Source of the DNA: an uncultured Desulfobacter sp.
GTDB lineage: Bacteria > Desulfobacterota > Desulfobacteria > Desulfobacterales > Desulfobacteraceae
Direction of reading: 5' to 3'
Assembly: GCF_963665355.1 (NCBI RefSeq)
Contig: NZ_OY762229.1
Span: forward strand, 1,178,001-1,242,000
DNA: 64,000 bases
Both the position numbers and the translations under genes were made by a program. Positions 61,561 through 64,000 of the stretch are shown piece by piece (the stretch's first letter is position 1; the number at the start of each line of letters is the position of its first letter). The notes below the pieces were generated by a model. That model was not told the DNA's origin, ran no database searches, and saw only the letters and a list, made by a program, of their open reading frames with translations.

Positions 61561-61582
61561 GGTGCAAAAAAAATATTGCACC
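61561..61582. other. Hairpin between DUF169 and TauE-like genes
   Basis: GGTGCAA (61561-61567) pairs with TTGCACC (61576-61582). It lies 18 bp after the DUF169 stop and may end or attenuate that transcript. No long T run follows. Confidence 0.45.
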
Positions 61583-61600
61583 CCCGGCGGTTGTGATCTT

Positions 61601-62479
61601 TTATTTATTTTTCGGCGGCCTGAAATTTAAGAGCGGACAGAGTTTACAGATATCAAAGCCCGGATAGGTTTCACCTGTTCTGGGGAAGGATACGCCGCCG
61701 TCACGAACAATACGTTCCAGCATCCAGTGAACGGTGGGTTCCATCTGTTCATAGGGCATGATCCAGTTAACTTCCCCCTGTTCGGTCTTTCCGGCTGTAT
61801 AGCTGCTGCTGCACATCTGGGTCACGTTGAATTTGTCCATGACATAACATTGAACACAGCCATGGCAGATGGAAGAGTTCATGGTCATAATCATTTCAAA
61901 AGGATGGCTGTCAAAGGCCGCATTCCAGTCGTTGGCCATATGATATGACTGGAGGGGATCGCACATGCCGTGGATCAGGTCGGGTTTAAAGGGGGCCTTG
62001 TGAAGGGGGGCGGTTGCAAAGGCCAGGGGGGCCTGGGGAAGTCGTTTTTTTGTTTTGACAAATCGCTCGGCCTGGGCACTATCTTTGGTATACTTCAGGT
62101 GGCTTTTGATCTCCTCTTCATCCATCTCTTTCCACTTCATAACGTATTTTGCGTTACCGCATCCGACCTTCTTTTCCGTACCCAGCAGGATATCGCCCCT
62201 TTGCCGGCTTGCAGCCACATAAGCACAAAATGTAACGGCCGGACCGGATTCTTTATATTCGACATTGTTTTTAAAATCTTCCAGTTCATCTGCGTTAAAA
62301 AAATACTTCACCGCCACCGGATAATATTTCATCTTGAGAAAATTTCTCAAGGCAAATACGATTCCGGAATCACTGATTTTGCCGCCATTTTTGTCCGCAC
62401 TGGCCAGAATGGATTTTGCCAGAGCCACGTCGTCGAGACATTGATCGAAGTCCAATGAAAAAGAATCATTTGCTGTCAT
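61601..62479 (-). CDS. DUF169 cysteine-rich protein
   Basis: 292 residues, no signal peptide or membrane helix. It matches the DUF169 pattern: K-Y-Y-P-V-A-V-K-Y-F near the N-terminus, T-F-C-A-Y-V, V-G-C-G-N-A, a central C205-x-x-C208-x-x-C211 with C223, and a C278-x-x-C281 pair at the end. The clustered cysteines suggest metal or Fe-S binding, but the family has no established reaction. It is common in anaerobes next to redox and C1 genes. It lies 164 bp upstream of the TauE-like gene on the same strand, perhaps cotranscribed. Confidence 0.87.
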   Translation of the reverse strand: MTANDSFSLDFDQCLDDVALAKSILASADKNGGKISDSGIVFALRNFLKMKYYPVAVKYFFNADELEDFKNNVEYKESGPAVTFCAYVAASRQRGDILLGTEKKVGCGNAKYVMKWKEMDEEEIKSHLKYTKDSAQAERFVKTKKRLPQAPLAFATAPLHKAPFKPDLIHGMCDPLQSYHMANDWNAAFDSHPFEMIMTMNSSICHGCVQCYVMDKFNVTQMCSSSYTAGKTEQGEVNWIMPYEQMEPTVHWMLERIVRDGGVSFPRTGETYPGFDICKLCPLLNFRPPKNK

Positions 62480-62949
62480 AGTTTAATACTCCCATGAAGA
62501 CATCTGTCAATGGTCTGGTTTTCCATTGGCACGATGCTTTTGTATATTGTAAAAAGAATTCTAACGAATACCTGGATTTGTTGAATTGCCACAAGTATGC
62601 CAGGGTGATTAAAATAAGGATAAAACTTAATTATCTATTATATAATATATTGAATTTAAAATGATTACTTTTAATAAAAACTGAAAGGAAAGCGCGGTTT
62701 ACCCTGATACGCCAAGCCGTTTCAACTAATTTTCCAGCCCTGAAGTTGCAATAAAATTCAGGCAGTGCAATAAATTTATTGCATTATGCGCTGATCAACG
62801 GATAATACCCTCACCTTGCTGCTGAGGGGTGCGTACTTCTTTTTCAGGGGGATGTGTCGATTCTTACACCATTATGATCAATTGAGCCCGGAAGCTTTGT
62901 ATGGTGTCATTGCAGGTGGAAACCTTTTGCGCAGAAGACTGGTAGAGGG
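62480..62949. other. Intergenic region with a perfect palindrome
   Basis: 470 bp upstream of the DUF169 gene and downstream of the EAL gene. It holds the 18-bp palindrome TGCAATAAATTTATTGCA at 62766-62783 and a weak CCCTCA/TGAGGG stem at about 62809-62828. A 33-codon frame at 62852 is not convincing. No promoter was recognised. Confidence 0.55.
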
Positions 62950-64000
62950 TTAAGCTATCAGATCGCAGCACAATATGCAGTCTCCATCCAGACAGGTAAA
63001 CTTCATGGATAGGGTCACGCACATGTGCGCTCCTGTAATGGAGAGATAAGGCCGGGTGACCTGGAGTTGGTCTGGGTGGTAGATGGCGCGTCTGAGGTAA
63101 TGGCGGCGGAACCAGTCGGCACTGTTTGCATCTTCCAGAGGGCTAAACCGCTTGTCTTTCATGGCCTTATATATAGAAGACACCAGAGTTTGGCCGATCT
63201 GTATCCCATCAGTATCGATGAGATAGCAGCGGACAACTTCGAGAGTTGACAACATGTCTCTGCAGGCAGCCGACATCTCCCTCCCCGCTTTGAGCTTAGA
63301 TATGGCCATCTCAAACAGAGTACGGTGCTTTTCGATACGTTGCCTTGACTCTTTTTCGTTGCGATGAAATTCGCTTTTAAAATCGACCAGGAGATGGTCT
63401 AATCCGTTGAACTCCGGTGGCGGTTGTTTCAGATTGGTGAAAGGCCTGCCGAAAAAAAATCCCTGTACGAAATCCACATCACTTTCGATGGCTATCATGG
63501 CCTGATCCCTGGTTTCAACCCCCTCCATGAGCAATAGAGCGCCGGCCTGGTGGAGTAGTGTAACAATCCCGGGTAGAATTTGCCTGATTTGCGGATCGCG
63601 GATGGCCTTGACCATAAAAGAACGGTCCAGCTTGACAATATCCGGTCGCAGGGTCCAAATCCGGTCAAAATTGGAATGTCCGGCTCCGAAATCATCAATG
63701 GCGATCAGGCAGCCAAGTTCCTTGAAATAGGCAACGGTCTCCATGAGTTGATCGGTCTCGCTGGTGGGATGTTCCACTACCTCAATAACAATACGGTGGG
63801 GCGGGAAATCATGGAACTCCAACAACTCACTGAAATACGAACCGAATGTCTTTTTCCCACTACTGATAGTTATAGGGGAAAGGTTGAGGAATAACCAGTT
63901 AATGGAGTTGTTGATGATCCGATAGTTGTGGATGTGGATAAACCGACAGAGCCGGTCCAGCTGAATAGTCTCGGCGGCAGAGCGTTTTTGGTCAAAAAGG
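62950..64000 (-). CDS. EAL-domain c-di-GMP phosphodiesterase-like protein, 5' end outside window
   Basis: The open frame runs to the right end of the window, so the N-terminus (with the E-x-L signature) is not seen; about 350 residues are. The EAL domain continues with I-N-W-L-F-L-N-L-S-P, V-I-E-V-V-E-H-P (family usually E-x-T-E), I-A-I-D-D-F-G-A-G-H-S-N, V-K-L-D, G-V-E-T and F-V-Q-G-F-F-F-G-R-P. The last 140 residues resemble the sensor domain found after EAL in YkuI-type proteins (V-R-C-Y-L-I-D-T-D-G-I-Q-I-G ... R-P-Y-L-S-I). Metal-site Asp pair is present; with E-H replacing the usual second acidic/polar pair, activity is uncertain. Its stop is TAG? none seen inside; the frame ends at 62950. 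Confidence 0.8.
   Translation of the reverse strand, partial: LFDQKRSAAETIQLDRLCRFIHIHNYRIINNSINWLFLNLSPITISSGKKTFGSYFSELLEFHDFPPHRIVIEVVEHPTSETDQLMETVAYFKELGCLIAIDDFGAGHSNFDRIWTLRPDIVKLDRSFMVKAIRDPQIRQILPGIVTLLHQAGALLLMEGVETRDQAMIAIESDVDFVQGFFFGRPFTNLKQPPPEFNGLDHLLVDFKSEFHRNEKESRQRIEKHRTLFEMAISKLKAGREMSAACRDMLSTLEVVRCYLIDTDGIQIGQTLVSSIYKAMKDKRFSPLEDANSADWFRRHYLRRAIYHPDQLQVTRPYLSITGAHMCVTLSMKFTCLDGDCILCCDLIA

Noticed and set aside
62852-62953. Short plus-strand frame of 33 codons starting M-C-R-F-L
   Set aside because: No ribosome binding site at a usable distance, no family resemblance and only a low-complexity basic end; chance frame or remnant.

Overview
The window reads as ordinary chromosome of a complete-oxidising, sulfate-reducing deltaproteobacterium of the Desulfobacter/Desulfobacula type (Desulfobacterales). 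This is inferred from gene content: a monomeric NADP-isocitrate dehydrogenase (a form described from Desulfobacter), a single-chain pyruvate:ferredoxin oxidoreductase, a two-cysteine-pair DUF169 protein, two ADP-forming acyl-CoA synthetases, pyruvate carboxylase, many sigma-54 response regulators and many c-di-GMP/HDOD-type signalling proteins. No rRNA, tRNA, prophage or CRISPR array was seen.

Layout. 1-1835 (minus): a truncated lipoprotein gene and a Dus-type tRNA dihydrouridine synthase. 2094-4452 (plus): a Fur-FeoA-FeoA fusion, an SH3b protein and a membrane-anchored TPR protein, ended by a clear terminator. 4453-4811 holds two perfect palindromes with the same core. 4812-7643 (minus) is a histidine kinase/sigma-54 regulator pair, divergent from the type IV pilus operon pilMNOPQ (7875-13216). 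Then come an AEC transporter, pyruvate:ferredoxin oxidoreductase, an MscS-like channel, a small ferritin-like protein, an IS1380-like remnant, pyruvate carboxylase with its own promoter, a MetR-like regulator and an rRNA methyltransferase.

27473-31866 is a signalling pair: a 1006-residue protein joining two receiver-like domains to a PEP-synthase-type nucleotide-binding domain, followed by a receiver-HDOD protein. An EAL gene remnant cut by a decayed ISAzo13-family element follows (31918-33350). Next are monomeric isocitrate dehydrogenase, a 2-hydroxyacid dehydrogenase, a PHP phosphoesterase, and an operon of TetR regulator, ADP-forming acyl-CoA synthetase, panB and a DUF2520 dehydrogenase. 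Then follow an M16C protease, a small winged-helix protein, rsmA with an overlapping degenerate HD-GYP gene, prs, a split RdgC-like pair, a DUF1573 protein, a second ADP-forming acyl-CoA synthetase and a geranylgeranyl-reductase-family flavoprotein.

55465-62479 (minus) is the most system-like block: DUF169 protein, TauE/SafE transporter with a large exported domain, an EMC3/DUF106-like membrane protein, a membrane protein with histidines in its helices, a PAS histidine kinase and an NtrC-type regulator whose sigma-54 contact loop is GAFTHA instead of GAFTGA. The last four are tightly packed or overlapping, so a transporter with its own signalling is the best candidate here for an undescribed system. 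The window ends inside an EAL-domain gene.
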